DNA of 64,000 nt. It comes from Planctomycetota bacterium (GTDB lineage Bacteria > Planctomycetota > Planctomycetia > Pirellulales > Pirellulaceae). Under the pieces are notes generated by a model. It was not told the DNA's origin. It ran no database searches and saw only the letters and a program-made list of their open reading frames with translations. Where the stretch lies: positions 27,942-91,941 of the forward strand of contig JAPLNM010000042.1 in the NCBI GenBank assembly GCA_026692845.1, written 5' to 3'. The position numbers and the translations under genes are program-made. Positions 55,355-64,000 of the stretch are shown here, piece after piece (the stretch's first letter is position 1; each line of letters begins with the position of its first letter).

Positions 55355-56518
55355 ATGGCAAAACGAGCGCGTCGAAAAGCAGCAGACGAGTCTTTTGGGG
55401 ACCAGGACAAGGAGGTACCGATCCAGGGTCGGGACATCGAGACGATGGAGAAGCTTCAGCGTCTTGCTTCGGCCGTCGCCGAGGTCGCCAAGAAGCGGCG
55501 GGATCCTTATTTGGAGGTGCCATCGCGGTCGTTATCGAATTCGAATTACAACCGGCGCAAGCGGCTCATCGAGATGGGTGACAAGACGAACCGTCGGGAG
55601 TTGTTCAATCTGAACCAAGCTCGGGCTTACATGCAGACGATTTTGGTTGGGAGTGGATGTTCGCGTTTGATACGCCAAGGCAAATCGACGAGCATTCGGG
55701 GCATGTACTACATGCTCAAGCACAACATTGAGGGGACCAAGGAGAACACGTTCGAGGATCAGAGCGAATCGGATACGGTCATCGAGGATTTGGAGGTTAT
55801 CACCGGAGCGATGCGCGAGGAGTTGCATCTGTATGCAGAGCCTCGTGGGAACCTTGCCGGACCTTTGGTGGTCATCGACGGTGGCAATGAGTTGGATGCC
55901 TCAAAGATGGGTGCGGCAGGGTACCCGATACCGAGTATTGTCGAGCCGGATCGGGTCAAGTTCAAGCGATGCGATGCGAAGTTCATCCTGCATGTGGAAA
56001 AAGGTACCGTTTGGCAAAGGTTCAACGAGGACAAGTTTTGGCAGAAGCACAAATGCATCGTCTCTCACGGGGCAGGGCAACCAGCTCGAGGAGTTCGGCG
56101 GATGCTCTATCGGCTCCACAGCGAGTACAAGTTGCCGGTGTATTGTCTGCTCGATAATGACCCTTGGGGATACTATATCTACTCGGTCATCAAGCAAGGA
56201 TCGATCAACTTGGCCTTTGAGAGCATGCGGATGGCGATCCCCGACGCGAAGTTCATTGGGCTTCGAAGCAGTGATTACGAGCGATGCGGCTTGAAGCAAG
56301 ACGTCAAGATTAAGCTTGACGACAAAGACAAGAAGCGAGCCAAGCAGATCGCATCGTATCCATGGTTCTCCGAGAAGAAGCATTGGCAAGCGGAGATCAA
56401 GCAAATGTTGACCAACGACTTCAAGTTGGAAGTCGAGGCGCTGATCAGCCGAGACATCAGCTATGTGACCGAAAAGTATGTTCCGGAGCGTTTGCGAAGC
56501 AACGACTGGCTCGATTGA
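55355..56518 (+). CDS. DNA topoisomerase VI subunit A / Spo11 homologue
   Basis: 387 residues. The 5Y-CAP domain has the catalytic tyrosine region STSIRGMYYMLKH (Tyr118/Tyr119), followed by VIEDLEVITGAMREELHLYAEPRGNLAGP and GYPIPSIVEPDR. The TOPRIM part has AKFILHVEKGTVWQRF (Glu215) and LLDNDPWGYYIYSVIKQGS with the metal aspartates Asp267 and Asp269; KHKCIVSHGAGQPARGVRRMLYRL and the C-terminal ASYPWFSEKKHWQAEIKQML are Top6A-like too. All active-site residues are present, so it should be able to cleave DNA with 5'-phosphotyrosyl links. A strong ribosome site (AGGAGA) precedes the ATG. Usually Top6B (GHKL ATPase) is adjacent; here it is not. Related TOPRIM folds occur in JetD-type defence nucleases, but the tyrosine domain favours Top6A. 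Confidence 0.93.
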   Translation: MAKRARRKAADESFGDQDKEVPIQGRDIETMEKLQRLASAVAEVAKKRRDPYLEVPSRSLSNSNYNRRKRLIEMGDKTNRRELFNLNQARAYMQTILVGSGCSRLIRQGKSTSIRGMYYMLKHNIEGTKENTFEDQSESDTVIEDLEVITGAMREELHLYAEPRGNLAGPLVVIDGGNELDASKMGAAGYPIPSIVEPDRVKFKRCDAKFILHVEKGTVWQRFNEDKFWQKHKCIVSHGAGQPARGVRRMLYRLHSEYKLPVYCLLDNDPWGYYIYSVIKQGSINLAFESMRMAIPDAKFIGLRSSDYERCGLKQDVKIKLDDKDKKRAKQIASYPWFSEKKHWQAEIKQMLTNDFKLEVEALISRDISYVTEKYVPERLRSNDWLD

Positions 56519-56588
56519 CGTTTCTGTGGATCCAGGATCAGGTTCTTCTCAAGGCGGGTAAGCCACAAAGGCGCAATCAGGTAGCCAA

Positions 56589-59500
56589 ATGAGCGATACA
56601 ACCAGCAGTCAGCCGTTGAGTCTTGAGAGTGTTCAAGGGTTGTTGCCCGTCGAGGGATGTCAAGGGACCCTCTTGATCGACGATAAGCGACTCGAGCAAG
56701 CGGCCATCGAGTTGGCCAAGGCCTTGCAGATTCGGGCCTCGAAATTGCAGACCCCTCAGGAGCGACGCCAACAGGCCGAACTCGATCGGATGCTCGATCA
56801 TCCTGAGGACAAGGCGACACTCACTCAGATTACCGACCAGAGTTTCCGGAGCAATTCACCCGGGCGTGTGGTCGATCAGATGGTGCACATTTTGGACGTC
56901 CAAGGGGTTCCGCGATTCTTCAGCATGTTCGACCAAGCGTTGCTCAAAGGTTTTCAGTCCTTTGGGGAGTACCTTCCTGGGGTGGCCGTCCCGTTGGTCA
57001 AGGAGAAGATGCGCAAGGAGACGGCGAATGTGATTTTGCCGGCCGAGGAAGACAAGTTGCGATGGCATTTGTCGGAGCGCACGCGCGAGGGGGTGCGGAT
57101 GAACGTCAACTTCCTCGGAGAAGCGATCCTCGGTGAGCAAGAGTGCCGCAAGAGGCTCGATCGCTATTTGGCTGCATTGCAGATGCCCGAGATCGAGTGT
57201 GTATCGATCAAGATTTCGACATTGTATTCCCAGATATCTGCCTTGGCCCGCGAGCATACGATCCGGATGGTATCGGATCGGTTGGAGTTGCTTTACCGTG
57301 CGGCGGCCAAAGAGAAATTCGTCCGGCCCGACGGGACCTGGGTTTCGAAGTTCGTTTATTTGGACATGGAAGAGTATCGCGATTTGAGCCTTACGGCTGA
57401 GATTTTTCAAAGGACACTCGACCGACCGGGCATGCAAAGCGTGCGAGCCGGGATAGCCCTGCAGGCTTACGTACCCGATTCGGCGTTGGTCCAAGAGTCC
57501 ATCACCCGATGGGCACAAGGGCGATTGGAGCGTGGGGGCCAACCGGTGACGATTCGTATCGTCAAGGGAGCCAACATGGAGATGGAGCGTATGGAGGCAT
57601 CGCTGCGGGGTTGGCCACAGGCTCCGTACCGTTCGAAGCTCGAGACGGACGCAAACTACAAACGGATGCTTCGCTACGGGATGGATCCGGCGCGATTGCA
57701 AGCCGTGCAGCTTGGGGTCGCTTCGCACAACCTTTTCGATCTAGCGTATGCGATCGTTTTGTCCGTCGCTATGCATTCATTGGATCGGGTGCAGTTCGAG
57801 ATGCTCGAGGGGATGGCCAATCATCAAAGGCGAGCGATCTTGGAGTTGTCCCAGCGATTGCTGCTCTATGCACCTGCTTGTTATCGCGAGGAGTTCATCA
57901 ATGCGATCGGTTATTTGATCCGACGTTTGGATGAGAATACCGGGCCGGATAACTTTCTGAGGCATGCGTTTAAAATCCAAGTCGGCAGCTCGACTTGGCA
58001 ACGCTTGGAAAACGGGTTCATCGAATCGATACAGCGGATCGACCAAGTCCCGGTCAATCCACGGCGGACACAGGATCGGAATTTAGAACCCAAGGAACCT
58101 GCCCAACCGTTGAATTGGCGAAGGTTTTCCAATGAGCCCGATACTGATTTTTCGCTTCCGCAAAACTCCGATTGGGCCCAGAAGATCGTCAAGCGATGGA
58201 TGCCCCTGTGCGATGCAAACGCACCGCAGATTTACCTTTCGGTCGGAGCAGAACCGCAGGAGGGAAGGGGTAATTGGATCACCTCGATCGATCCATCGAG
58301 GCCTGGGGTTGTCTCAACGCGGTATCGTCAGGCCGATGAGAGTCAGTTAAGGGCCGCTCTGGAGTGTCTCAAGCAGGATCCCTCGGGCTGGGGAGCGACC
58401 CAACCGCAGGCTCGCTATGAGATCTTGAGGAAAGTCGCTCAGGAGCTACGGATCGCCAGAGGCGAATTGATGGGTGCAGCGATCTTGGACGCTGGCAAGA
58501 CGTTGTCCGAGAGTGACCCCGAGGTCAGCGAAGCGATCGACTTCGTCGAGTTCTACGCCCGGTGCGCTTTGGATCTGCAGCTCGAGCACCCGCATCGATT
58601 CTCACCTGCCGGGCCCGTGGTGGTAATCAGCCCATGGAATTTCCCGATCGCTATTCCTTGTGGAGGAATCGCTGCGGCATTGGCCGCCGGCAATACCGTA
58701 TTGCTCAAACCTGCAAGCGACACGGCCTTGCCAGCCTATGTTTTGTGCCAGTGTTTTTGGAAGGCGGGTGTGCCGCGTCAGGCGTTGCAATTTGCGCCCG
58801 CAAGCGGCAGTTCCATCAGTAAGATCCTGCTTGCTGATTCGTCGATCGCCCGAGTGATCCTCACCGGAGGGACCGAAACGGCGCTGACGATCCTTGAAGC
58901 CAATCCCAAATTACCGCTGTTTGCCGAGACCGGGGGCAAGAACGCCACGATCGTCAGTGGGCTGAGCGACCGCGACTTGGCGATGAAAAATTTATTGCAC
59001 AGCGCATTTTCGCACGGAGGTCAGAAATGCTCGGCGACGAGTCTCGCATTGCTCGAGCAAGAGATATTCCAGAGCAAGGAGTTCAAGGAACAGTTTGCAG
59101 ACGCTGTTACAAGCCTGCGCGTCGGATCGGCTTGGGATCTGTCCTCGAAAGTTGGCCCGTTGATTCGGCCACCTTCGGGGGATCTGCTTCGGGGGTTAAA
59201 AGAACTCGAGCGTGGCGAGAGATGGTTGGTCATGCCGACGCAGGTTGGAGACAATCCATGCCTGTACAGTCCTGGGGTCAAATGGAATGTGCAAGCAGGT
59301 AGTTTCACCCACAGCACCGAGTTGTTCGGACCGGTGCTAGGGGTCATGGAATACGACCGGATTGAGAAGGCCATCGAGATCGTCAATGCGACCGGTTACG
59401 GTTTGACCAGCGGGTTAGAATCGCTCGACGATCGCGAGCAACAGATTTGGAAAAAGAGGATTCGAGCTGGCAATTTGTATATCAACAGGCCCACGACCGG

Positions 59501-60293
59501 CGCGGTCGTTCTAAGGCAGCCTTTTGGGGGGTTGGCCAAGAGTGCCTTTGGGCCGGGGGCCAAGGCCGGTGGTCCGAACTACGTCACGATGATGCACCAT
59601 TGGCAGGAGCCTCAGGAGTTGCATGCAAGCCAGGGGCCAACCGAGCCCCAGCATCCGCTATTGCTTAAGGTGTGGGGGAAATTCGATGCGATTGCCAAGG
59701 AACTTTTGAGGTTTGATTCCTCGGTAGCCGGTGACTTGGGAAAACTGCGGCATGCGCTTTTGGCTTACGATCGATTCGCACGCGAGGAGATCCACCAAGA
59801 GCACGATCATTTCCGGTTGGTAGGACAAGACAATCATCGCCGGTACTTGCCGGTCAACCCTATCTGCATTCGCCTCACGCCTGGGGATAGCGTTTGGGGG
59901 GTATTGGCAAGGTGTGCAGCGAGCGTGGCTGCGGGAGCCACAGCGGTCGTCAGTTACGATCCGTTGGTCGAGGACTTCAAAGTCGAGGCGCTCGAACGCG
60001 CTACGTTGGCTTGGGCAGGCAAGATCGAGTGGATCGAGCAATCCGATGCGATGCTTGGTCTGGACTTGCAAGCCGGTCAGATCACGCGCCTGCGGTACGA
60101 TGGCTCCGACAAGGTTCCCGAGCAGATCCGGCGTTTGGCGCCCAAGCATTATGTTTATATCGCCGATGCGCCCGTAAGCTGTCTGGATATAGAGCTCTTG
60201 TGGTATGTCGTCGAGCAGAGCATCTCGTTTGACTACCATCGGTATGGAAATTTGGGGCCGAGAGCTCAGGAGCCCCGAAGTCCGGTTTCTTGA
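56589..60293 (+). CDS. putA: Bifunctional proline dehydrogenase / delta-1-pyrroline-5-carboxylate dehydrogenase
   Basis: 1,234 residues. The N-terminal PRODH (FAD barrel, about 100-480) shows VSIKISTLYSQISA, GANMEMERMEASLRGWPQAPYRSKLETDANYKRMLRYGM and LLLYAPACYREEFINAIGYLIRRLDENTGPDNFLRHAF. The ALDH domain (about 530-1010) has SPAGPVVVISPWNFPIAIPCGG, the catalytic glutamate in LFAETGGKN (Glu780) and cysteine in SHGGQKCSA (Cys814), the usual 34-residue spacing. A further ~200-residue C-terminal part resembles an inactive ALDH-like fold often seen in long PutAs. It converts proline to glutamate; membrane association is known for the family. The long N-terminal DNA-binding module is absent. Gene follows the Top6A gene by 70 bp, same strand. 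Confidence 0.92.
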   Translation: MSDTTSSQPLSLESVQGLLPVEGCQGTLLIDDKRLEQAAIELAKALQIRASKLQTPQERRQQAELDRMLDHPEDKATLTQITDQSFRSNSPGRVVDQMVHILDVQGVPRFFSMFDQALLKGFQSFGEYLPGVAVPLVKEKMRKETANVILPAEEDKLRWHLSERTREGVRMNVNFLGEAILGEQECRKRLDRYLAALQMPEIECVSIKISTLYSQISALAREHTIRMVSDRLELLYRAAAKEKFVRPDGTWVSKFVYLDMEEYRDLSLTAEIFQRTLDRPGMQSVRAGIALQAYVPDSALVQESITRWAQGRLERGGQPVTIRIVKGANMEMERMEASLRGWPQAPYRSKLETDANYKRMLRYGMDPARLQAVQLGVASHNLFDLAYAIVLSVAMHSLDRVQFEMLEGMANHQRRAILELSQRLLLYAPACYREEFINAIGYLIRRLDENTGPDNFLRHAFKIQVGSSTWQRLENGFIESIQRIDQVPVNPRRTQDRNLEPKEPAQPLNWRRFSNEPDTDFSLPQNSDWAQKIVKRWMPLCDANAPQIYLSVGAEPQEGRGNWITSIDPSRPGVVSTRYRQADESQLRAALECLKQDPSGWGATQPQARYEILRKVAQELRIARGELMGAAILDAGKTLSESDPEVSEAIDFVEFYARCALDLQLEHPHRFSPAGPVVVISPWNFPIAIPCGGIAAALAAGNTVLLKPASDTALPAYVLCQCFWKAGVPRQALQFAPASGSSISKILLADSSIARVILTGGTETALTILEANPKLPLFAETGGKNATIVSGLSDRDLAMKNLLHSAFSHGGQKCSATSLALLEQEIFQSKEFKEQFADAVTSLRVGSAWDLSSKVGPLIRPPSGDLLRGLKELERGERWLVMPTQVGDNPCLYSPGVKWNVQAGSFTHSTELFGPVLGVMEYDRIEKAIEIVNATGYGLTSGLESLDDREQQIWKKRIRAGNLYINRPTTGAVVLRQPFGGLAKSAFGPGAKAGGPNYVTMMHHWQEPQELHASQGPTEPQHPLLLKVWGKFDAIAKELLRFDSSVAGDLGKLRHALLAYDRFAREEIHQEHDHFRLVGQDNHRRYLPVNPICIRLTPGDSVWGVLARCAASVAAGATAVVSYDPLVEDFKVEALERATLAWAGKIEWIEQSDAMLGLDLQAGQITRLRYDGSDKVPEQIRRLAPKHYVYIADAPVSCLDIELLWYVVEQSISFDYHRYGNLGPRAQEPRSPVS

Positions 60294-60488
60294 AGACGCC
60301 CGATCGATCGTTACATTCGATATTTCCAGAGAGCTTGGCAAGGTCCAACGGTGTGTGGATCATTCTTGCAGGAAGCAATTGGCTAAGGTGTTAGCCGCAG
60401 GACCGACAAGCCGAGAGACTAACACAACGGGGTTGCTAGGAGATGGCAGCCATCGGGCACGAGTTTTCCTTTTTCTCATCGAAGCAAC

Positions 60489-61658
60489 ATGCGATTCTCA
60501 CGCATCGATCGACCCGTCGCACTTGGAATCGCTCTTTTGTCGAGCCAGTGTAGCTTTTCACAGACTCTGAGCAATCAAGCCCCCGAGATGCCCAGCCGCC
60601 AGCAGGAGTACGATTTGCTCGCTAGCCAGATGCGTCCTTGGGAGGAGCAGAATCGATTGCTTCGCACGGCAGTGCGATTGGTCTCACCGACGGTGGTGCA
60701 TATAGAAGCTACGAAGGACGAGCCGATTCAAGAGGTTAGTTTGGACTCCCGGTTGGACAAATCCAAGATTCGCACCAAGCGGGTCGAGGAGGCCGGAGCC
60801 GGTGTGATCATCGAACTTCAAGGAAGCCAATATGTGTTGACCAACCGGCATGTGATTCAGTCAGCCCAGATACCGGACATCCGCGTCGAAACGTTCGACG
60901 GGGTCCCCTTGCAGATCGTCAAGATCACTGAGGATCCCTCGACGGATTTGGCTGTGATCGATGTTGGCCGAAGCGATCTTGCGGCTTGTCGTTTGGGGGA
61001 CAGTCGAACGCTCGAAGTCGGCGAGCATGTTTTTGCCGTCGGAAGTCCCTTTGGGTTGAATCACTCGGTCAGTTTGGGGATTGTCAGTGCCAAGGGCCGG
61101 CGGAATCTTGAGCTTGGCAACAAGTCGATCGTCTATCAGGATTTCATACAGACCGATGCGGCGATCAATCCAGGCAACAGCGGCGGGCCGTTGATGAATC
61201 TTCGGGGGGAAGTCGTCGGGATCAACACTGCGATTGCGAGCAATTCAGGGGTCAACGAAGGGATCGGCTTTGCGATCCCGATCCAATTGGCGATGCTCGT
61301 CGCGACCCAGTTGATCGAAAGGGGGGAATTGCAGCGGTCGTATTTGGGGGTGAGTGTCGAACGGGCGTTCCATGTCGATTCCCAGGTCGGATTGCAGCGG
61401 CCAGGGATACAGAGTCATCGAGCGCAAGGGGCATTGGTCAAGGTGGTCAAGCCCAAGAGTCCGGCCGAGTTGGCCGGATTACGATACGGGGACATCATTT
61501 TGGAGTTCGATGGAGTTCCGGTCGAAAACGACGAGCATTTGGTGCAGATGGTCGGCTTGACCGCATCGGGCAAGTCCGTCGAGTTGGAAGTCCTGAGGGA
61601 ACGTACCAGGGTGCGTTTGACGGTGTGGCTAACACCGATCGCCACGAGTCGCAATTGA
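60489..61658 (+). CDS. HtrA/DegP-like serine protease with one PDZ domain
   Basis: 389 residues; S1C periplasmic quality-control protease. Weak signal-like N-terminus (RPVALGIALLSSQCSFSQ). Catalytic triad: His121 (TNRHVI), Asp153 (STDLAVI), Ser231 (GNSGGPL), with the oxyanion stretch AVGSPFGLNHSVSLGIVS. One PDZ domain occupies about 280-385 (KVVKPKSPAELAGLRYGDIILEFDGVPV). All three residues are intact. ATG start; upstream intergenic region of 195 bp shows no gene. Separate transcript, followed by an AT-rich terminator-like region. Confidence 0.95.
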   Translation: MRFSRIDRPVALGIALLSSQCSFSQTLSNQAPEMPSRQQEYDLLASQMRPWEEQNRLLRTAVRLVSPTVVHIEATKDEPIQEVSLDSRLDKSKIRTKRVEEAGAGVIIELQGSQYVLTNRHVIQSAQIPDIRVETFDGVPLQIVKITEDPSTDLAVIDVGRSDLAACRLGDSRTLEVGEHVFAVGSPFGLNHSVSLGIVSAKGRRNLELGNKSIVYQDFIQTDAAINPGNSGGPLMNLRGEVVGINTAIASNSGVNEGIGFAIPIQLAMLVATQLIERGELQRSYLGVSVERAFHVDSQVGLQRPGIQSHRAQGALVKVVKPKSPAELAGLRYGDIILEFDGVPVENDEHLVQMVGLTASGKSVELEVLRERTRVRLTVWLTPIATSRN

Positions 61659-61786
61659 GGGTTTTCACCTAATTCTCAGGGGGGCTGGCCATTGAAAACG
61701 GATGGGGAATCTATGTTTTTTCCCAGAAAATCGTTTTTTTTTATTTTACTTAGCTTGGGAAAATTGACCGACATCAATAAACGGTT

Positions 61787-61811
61787 AACCTTTAGCATTA
61801 AGGTTTTTTAA
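61787..61811 (+). terminator. Weak terminator-like hairpin after the HtrA-type gene
   Basis: AACCTT (61787-61792) and AAGGTT (61800-61805) flank a 7-nt loop, followed by a short T-run. The stem is only 6 bp and AT-rich; it could also be part of an AT-rich promoter region for the DUF1559 gene. Confidence 0.35.
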
Positions 61812-61845
61812 CGTTTTCTTTTGTTCCGCTTTTCTGGAGATTATC

Positions 61846-62985
61846 ATGCGGAATTGCAAGCGTACTGGCTTTACGCTCGTGGAGCTCCTGGTGGTTATTG
61901 CCATCATCGGTGTTTTGGTCGGATTATTGCTTCCGGCGGTACAAGCCGCACGCGAGGCGGCTCGTCGGATGTCTTGTGGAAACAATATTCGCCAGCTTGG
62001 TTTGGCAATTTTAAATTACGAGTCGGCCTACAAACGGCTTCCAGCCGGTGCAAGCGGTCCATGCTCGTACAATCCTTGGAGTGTCCATGACGCGGACATG
62101 AACGTCGGTCGCATGCCGATCAACCGCTATTCGGTGTTCGTAGCGATCCTTCCAATGATCGAGCAACAGCAGTTGTATACACAGATTCAGGATCAGCGTC
62201 CTTTCTTTAGGTCGACTTGGGATATGCAGGGCAACTTTACCCCCTGGCGAACTCAGATCTCGTCGTTTCGATGTCCATCGGACCCGGGCAAGATGAATCC
62301 GGATGCGAACTGGGACATCGATGGTGCGGCGCGTGTTAATTACGCAGCCTGCTATGGAGACACCGTTGTGAGTGTTAACAATGCTTGGCACCCTGCGGCC
62401 AACCGCGGTGCTTTTCAAGGCCGTTACGCGCGTCGCTTGGCAGAGATCACCGACGGGGCAGCTTACACGATCCTCTTGGGTGAAATTGGAACGAGTCCAT
62501 CGGGCAACTTGGGAACCGGGCAGGGCAAGTTGAGGATTCAAGGAACGCGTTGGCAAGCCGCCGGTGCGGGGAACGTGCAAACACCGATTGGATGCCGGAA
62601 CGCGAAGCTTGGAGATCGTTACAATCCCGCCGTCGCAAGCAACGGCGATCTTTGGCACTCGCAGGGTCTGAGGTGGCACGATGGGGACTACAACCACGCC
62701 TCGATCCAGACGGTTTTGCCTCCGAATTCAGCCTCTTGCAACACGTCTCTGTGGGACTGGGGTATTTCCTCAGCCTCGAGTTATCACGGGCCCGGAGCGC
62801 ACGTGGTGTTTGCCGACAACAACGTCCGATTCATTCCCAACTCGGTCGATGCAGGCGATGCGGGGCGACCGGCTCCCGAAGGCAACGACGGTGCCCGCTC
62901 CAATCAGCCAAGTCCTTATGGGGCTTGGGGGGCTATGGGAACCAAGGACGCTGGCGATTTGTGGGATGCAGCTAGCATTGAGTAG
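61846..62985 (+). CDS. DUF1559 family prepilin-like secreted protein (SBP_bac_10)
   Basis: 379 residues. It opens with a type IV/II prepilin leader [25 protein letters not shown], cleavage expected between Gly8 and Phe9, followed by [42 protein letters not shown], the signature of planctomycete DUF1559 pseudopilins. The C-terminal [19 protein letters not shown] is also typical. These proteins occur in tens to hundreds of copies per planctomycete genome and are thought to be surface or type II secretion-associated. ATG with GGAGA site. A terminator lies immediately downstream. Confidence 0.95.
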   Translation: MRNCKRTGFTLVELLVVIAIIGVLVGLLLPAVQAAREAARRMSCGNNIRQLGLAILNYESAYKRLPAGASGPCSYNPWSVHDADMNVGRMPINRYSVFVAILPMIEQQQLYTQIQDQRPFFRSTWDMQGNFTPWRTQISSFRCPSDPGKMNPDANWDIDGAARVNYAACYGDTVVSVNNAWHPAANRGAFQGRYARRLAEITDGAAYTILLGEIGTSPSGNLGTGQGKLRIQGTRWQAAGAGNVQTPIGCRNAKLGDRYNPAVASNGDLWHSQGLRWHDGDYNHASIQTVLPPNSASCNTSLWDWGISSASSYHGPGAHVVFADNNVRFIPNSVDAGDAGRPAPEGNDGARSNQPSPYGAWGAMGTKDAGDLWDAASIE

Positions 62986-63020
62986 TTGCTAATTCGCTGA
63001 AAATTTAGAAAATGCATCAA

Positions 63021-63050
63021 GGCGACTGGGTTTACCTCCGGTCGTCTTCT
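63021..63050 (+). terminator. Rho-independent terminator of the DUF1559 gene
   Basis: A 9-bp stem (GGCGACTGG at 63021-63029 with CCGGTCGTC at 63038-63046, two G-U pairs), an 8-nt loop and a T-rich tail, 36 bp after the stop codon. Confidence 0.75.
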
Positions 63051-63053
63051 TTT

Positions 63054-63068
63054 ACACACACACACACA
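63054..63068. repeat. (AC)7 dinucleotide microsatellite
   Basis: A run of ACACACACACACACA from 63054 to 63068 in the short gap between the DUF1559 gene's terminator and the rhodanese gene. Dinucleotide runs this long are uncommon in bacterial genomes. Confidence 0.85.
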
Positions 63069-63135
63069 GTCACTTGGTGAGTCCAGCGAGCGAACTTATG
63101 GATTCCCGAATGAGTCAAGCAACGTGAGGGAACCC

Positions 63136-63471
63136 ATGGAGATCGATATCGCGACGGCCAAGCGTTGGATGGATAGCGCCCAAGACGATCAGGGTCAAGA
63201 GGTCTTTTTTTTAGATTGCAGAGAGCCCAAAGAGCACCAGGTAGCGAGTATTCCGGGGGTGACTTTAGCGCCGATGACTCAATGGCCTCCGAGCCAGAGT
63301 GTCATCGGTTCGATGCAAGGCAAACGGGTGGTCGTTTTGTGCCATCACGGAGGCCGTTCCTTGCGGGTTACCCAATGGCTCAGGGCAAACGGGCATCCCG
63401 ATGCGGTGAGCATGTCCGGGGGCATCGATCGTTGGAGCCTTGAAATCGACCCGACGGTCCCTCGCTATTGA
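63136..63471 (+). CDS. Single-domain rhodanese-like protein
   Basis: 111 residues from ATG 63136, directly behind a GAGGGA ribosome site (an in-frame GTG at 63124 is less likely). The rhodanese fold shows VFFLDCREPKEHQVASIPG and the active-site loop CHHGGRS with the sulfur-accepting cysteine Cys69, then GIDRWSLEID. Single-domain rhodaneses carry persulfide sulfur for various pathways (thiosulfate:cyanide activity in vitro). It is cytoplasmic, likely monocistronic. Confidence 0.92.
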   Translation: MEIDIATAKRWMDSAQDDQGQEVFFLDCREPKEHQVASIPGVTLAPMTQWPPSQSVIGSMQGKRVVVLCHHGGRSLRVTQWLRANGHPDAVSMSGGIDRWSLEIDPTVPRY

Positions 63472-63601
63472 AATCGGCTTTAGCCTTTGGTGAAGTTCTT
63501 GTGAAATCGCAAACGGCGGGTGCTTGATCAATCCCGCAAAGGGATCCAAACTAACGTCTCCCAGAGAGACGAATTTGATCCCTAGCCAAGACGAACCATC
63601 G

Positions 63602-64000
63602 ATGCGTAAGAAAAAAAGTTCCAACCGTTTGCTTAACCGAAGCGCGACTGCATGGGTTTTCGCGACGGGATTGACGTTCCTTGGGCATTTAGGATTGGAA
63701 AATCGCGGGGCTTTTGGCCAAGAAAAGAGTGCCGAGAAGACTGCCGAGCCCGTGCGGCCAAAGCCCGAGGATGTCGTGATTCCAGAGGGGCTCGACACCT
63801 TGGCGGCCAAGCAGCATATTGCCGTCCAGTCGCGGATCTGTCCGTGGGGATTTTGGGGATATCGTCCCGAGAGTTTCAGCAGTTGGACGAATCATTCGAA
63901 TCGGTTGATCCCGGTCTATGTATTCGGAGAGAGCCTTGCGCCTTTTATCGGAGCAAGGAGTCTTTATCGAGACGAGGCCAGGGTACGAGATTTGTATGGA
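63602..64000 (+). CDS. Secreted protein, truncated by window edge (possible alkaline phosphatase-related)
   Basis: 133 residues of an open reading frame that runs off the right edge. The N-terminus MRKKKSSNRLLNRSATAWVFATGLTFLGHLGLENRGAFGQ is a signal peptide. The mature part begins with an acidic/Lys linker (EKSAEKTAEPVRPKPEDV) and continues RICPWGFWGYRPESFSSWTNHSNRLIPVYVFGESL. The segment NRLIPVYVFG resembles the start of planctomycete alkaline-phosphatase-family proteins I recall, but without the catalytic region this is a weak guess. Confidence 0.6.
   Translation, partial: MRKKKSSNRLLNRSATAWVFATGLTFLGHLGLENRGAFGQEKSAEKTAEPVRPKPEDVVIPEGLDTLAAKQHIAVQSRICPWGFWGYRPESFSSWTNHSNRLIPVYVFGESLAPFIGARSLYRDEARVRDLYG

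Overview
The window reads as chromosomal DNA of a planctomycete, most likely of the Pirellulales (Rhodopirellula/Blastopirellula type). Lineage markers are a secreted DUF1553/DUF1549 protein with an N-terminal planctomycete cytochrome c motif next to a Tat-exported DUF1501 protein, a DUF1559 prepilin-like protein, a dockerin-type protein with a degenerate LEPR-XLL-like N-terminus, a PEP-CTERM fragment, a DUF1571 protein, giant PQQ-propeller proteins and small zinc-ribbon membrane proteins. GC content is moderate. No tRNA, rRNA, CRISPR array, insertion sequence or prophage was recognised.

Layout. 1-3 kb: cysteine desulfurase (cut by the left edge), a short-chain dehydrogenase lacking its tyrosine, and a secreted two-domain fasciclin protein closed by a strong terminator. 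3-15 kb: a ~1,590-residue PQQ/TPR protein translationally coupled to a UbiB/ABC1 kinase, then on the minus strand rsgA, ftsH and serine acetyltransferase, then a class I amidotransferase-like protein without its cysteine. 15-23 kb: sulfite/nitrite reductase, folD, a small probable DNA-binding protein, gyrB and purD. 23-29 kb: a di-haem cytochrome c facing a DUF1501-DUF1553 pair. 29-33 kb: ROK kinase-lepA-fatty acid desaturase, collinear. 33-42 kb: TlpA-type thioredoxin protein, dockerin protein, ruvB, PEP-CTERM remnant, NagD-type phosphatase, and a three-gene minus-strand operon (hypothetical, DUF1571, zinc-ribbon membrane protein). 41-50 kb: class II aldolase, an FmdB-type protein, APS/PAPS reductase, cyclophilin and two amidohydrolase genes. 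50-55 kb: a cysteine-poor FmdB-like protein, purE-purK, a lipoprotein, a NusG-like factor, and an MFS-like transporter coupled to a secreted HExxH protein. 55-64 kb: a topoisomerase VI A subunit/Spo11 homologue, a PutA-like bifunctional proline-catabolic enzyme, an HtrA-type protease, a DUF1559 protein, a rhodanese and the start of a secreted protein.

Functional links. Serine acetyltransferase, sulfite reductase and APS/PAPS reductase give most of assimilatory sulfate reduction to cysteine, but are scattered. purD, purE, purK and folD serve purine and one-carbon metabolism. Most other genes are housekeeping or envelope functions.

Most worth a second look: the Top6A homologue without an adjacent Top6B; several proteins that keep a family fold but lost the diagnostic catalytic residue or metal site; and a recurring class of very short tandem arrays (12-16 bp, mostly exactly 15 bp) at gene ends, three of which carry the stop codon inside the repeat unit. 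I found no clear multi-gene defence or secondary-metabolite system.
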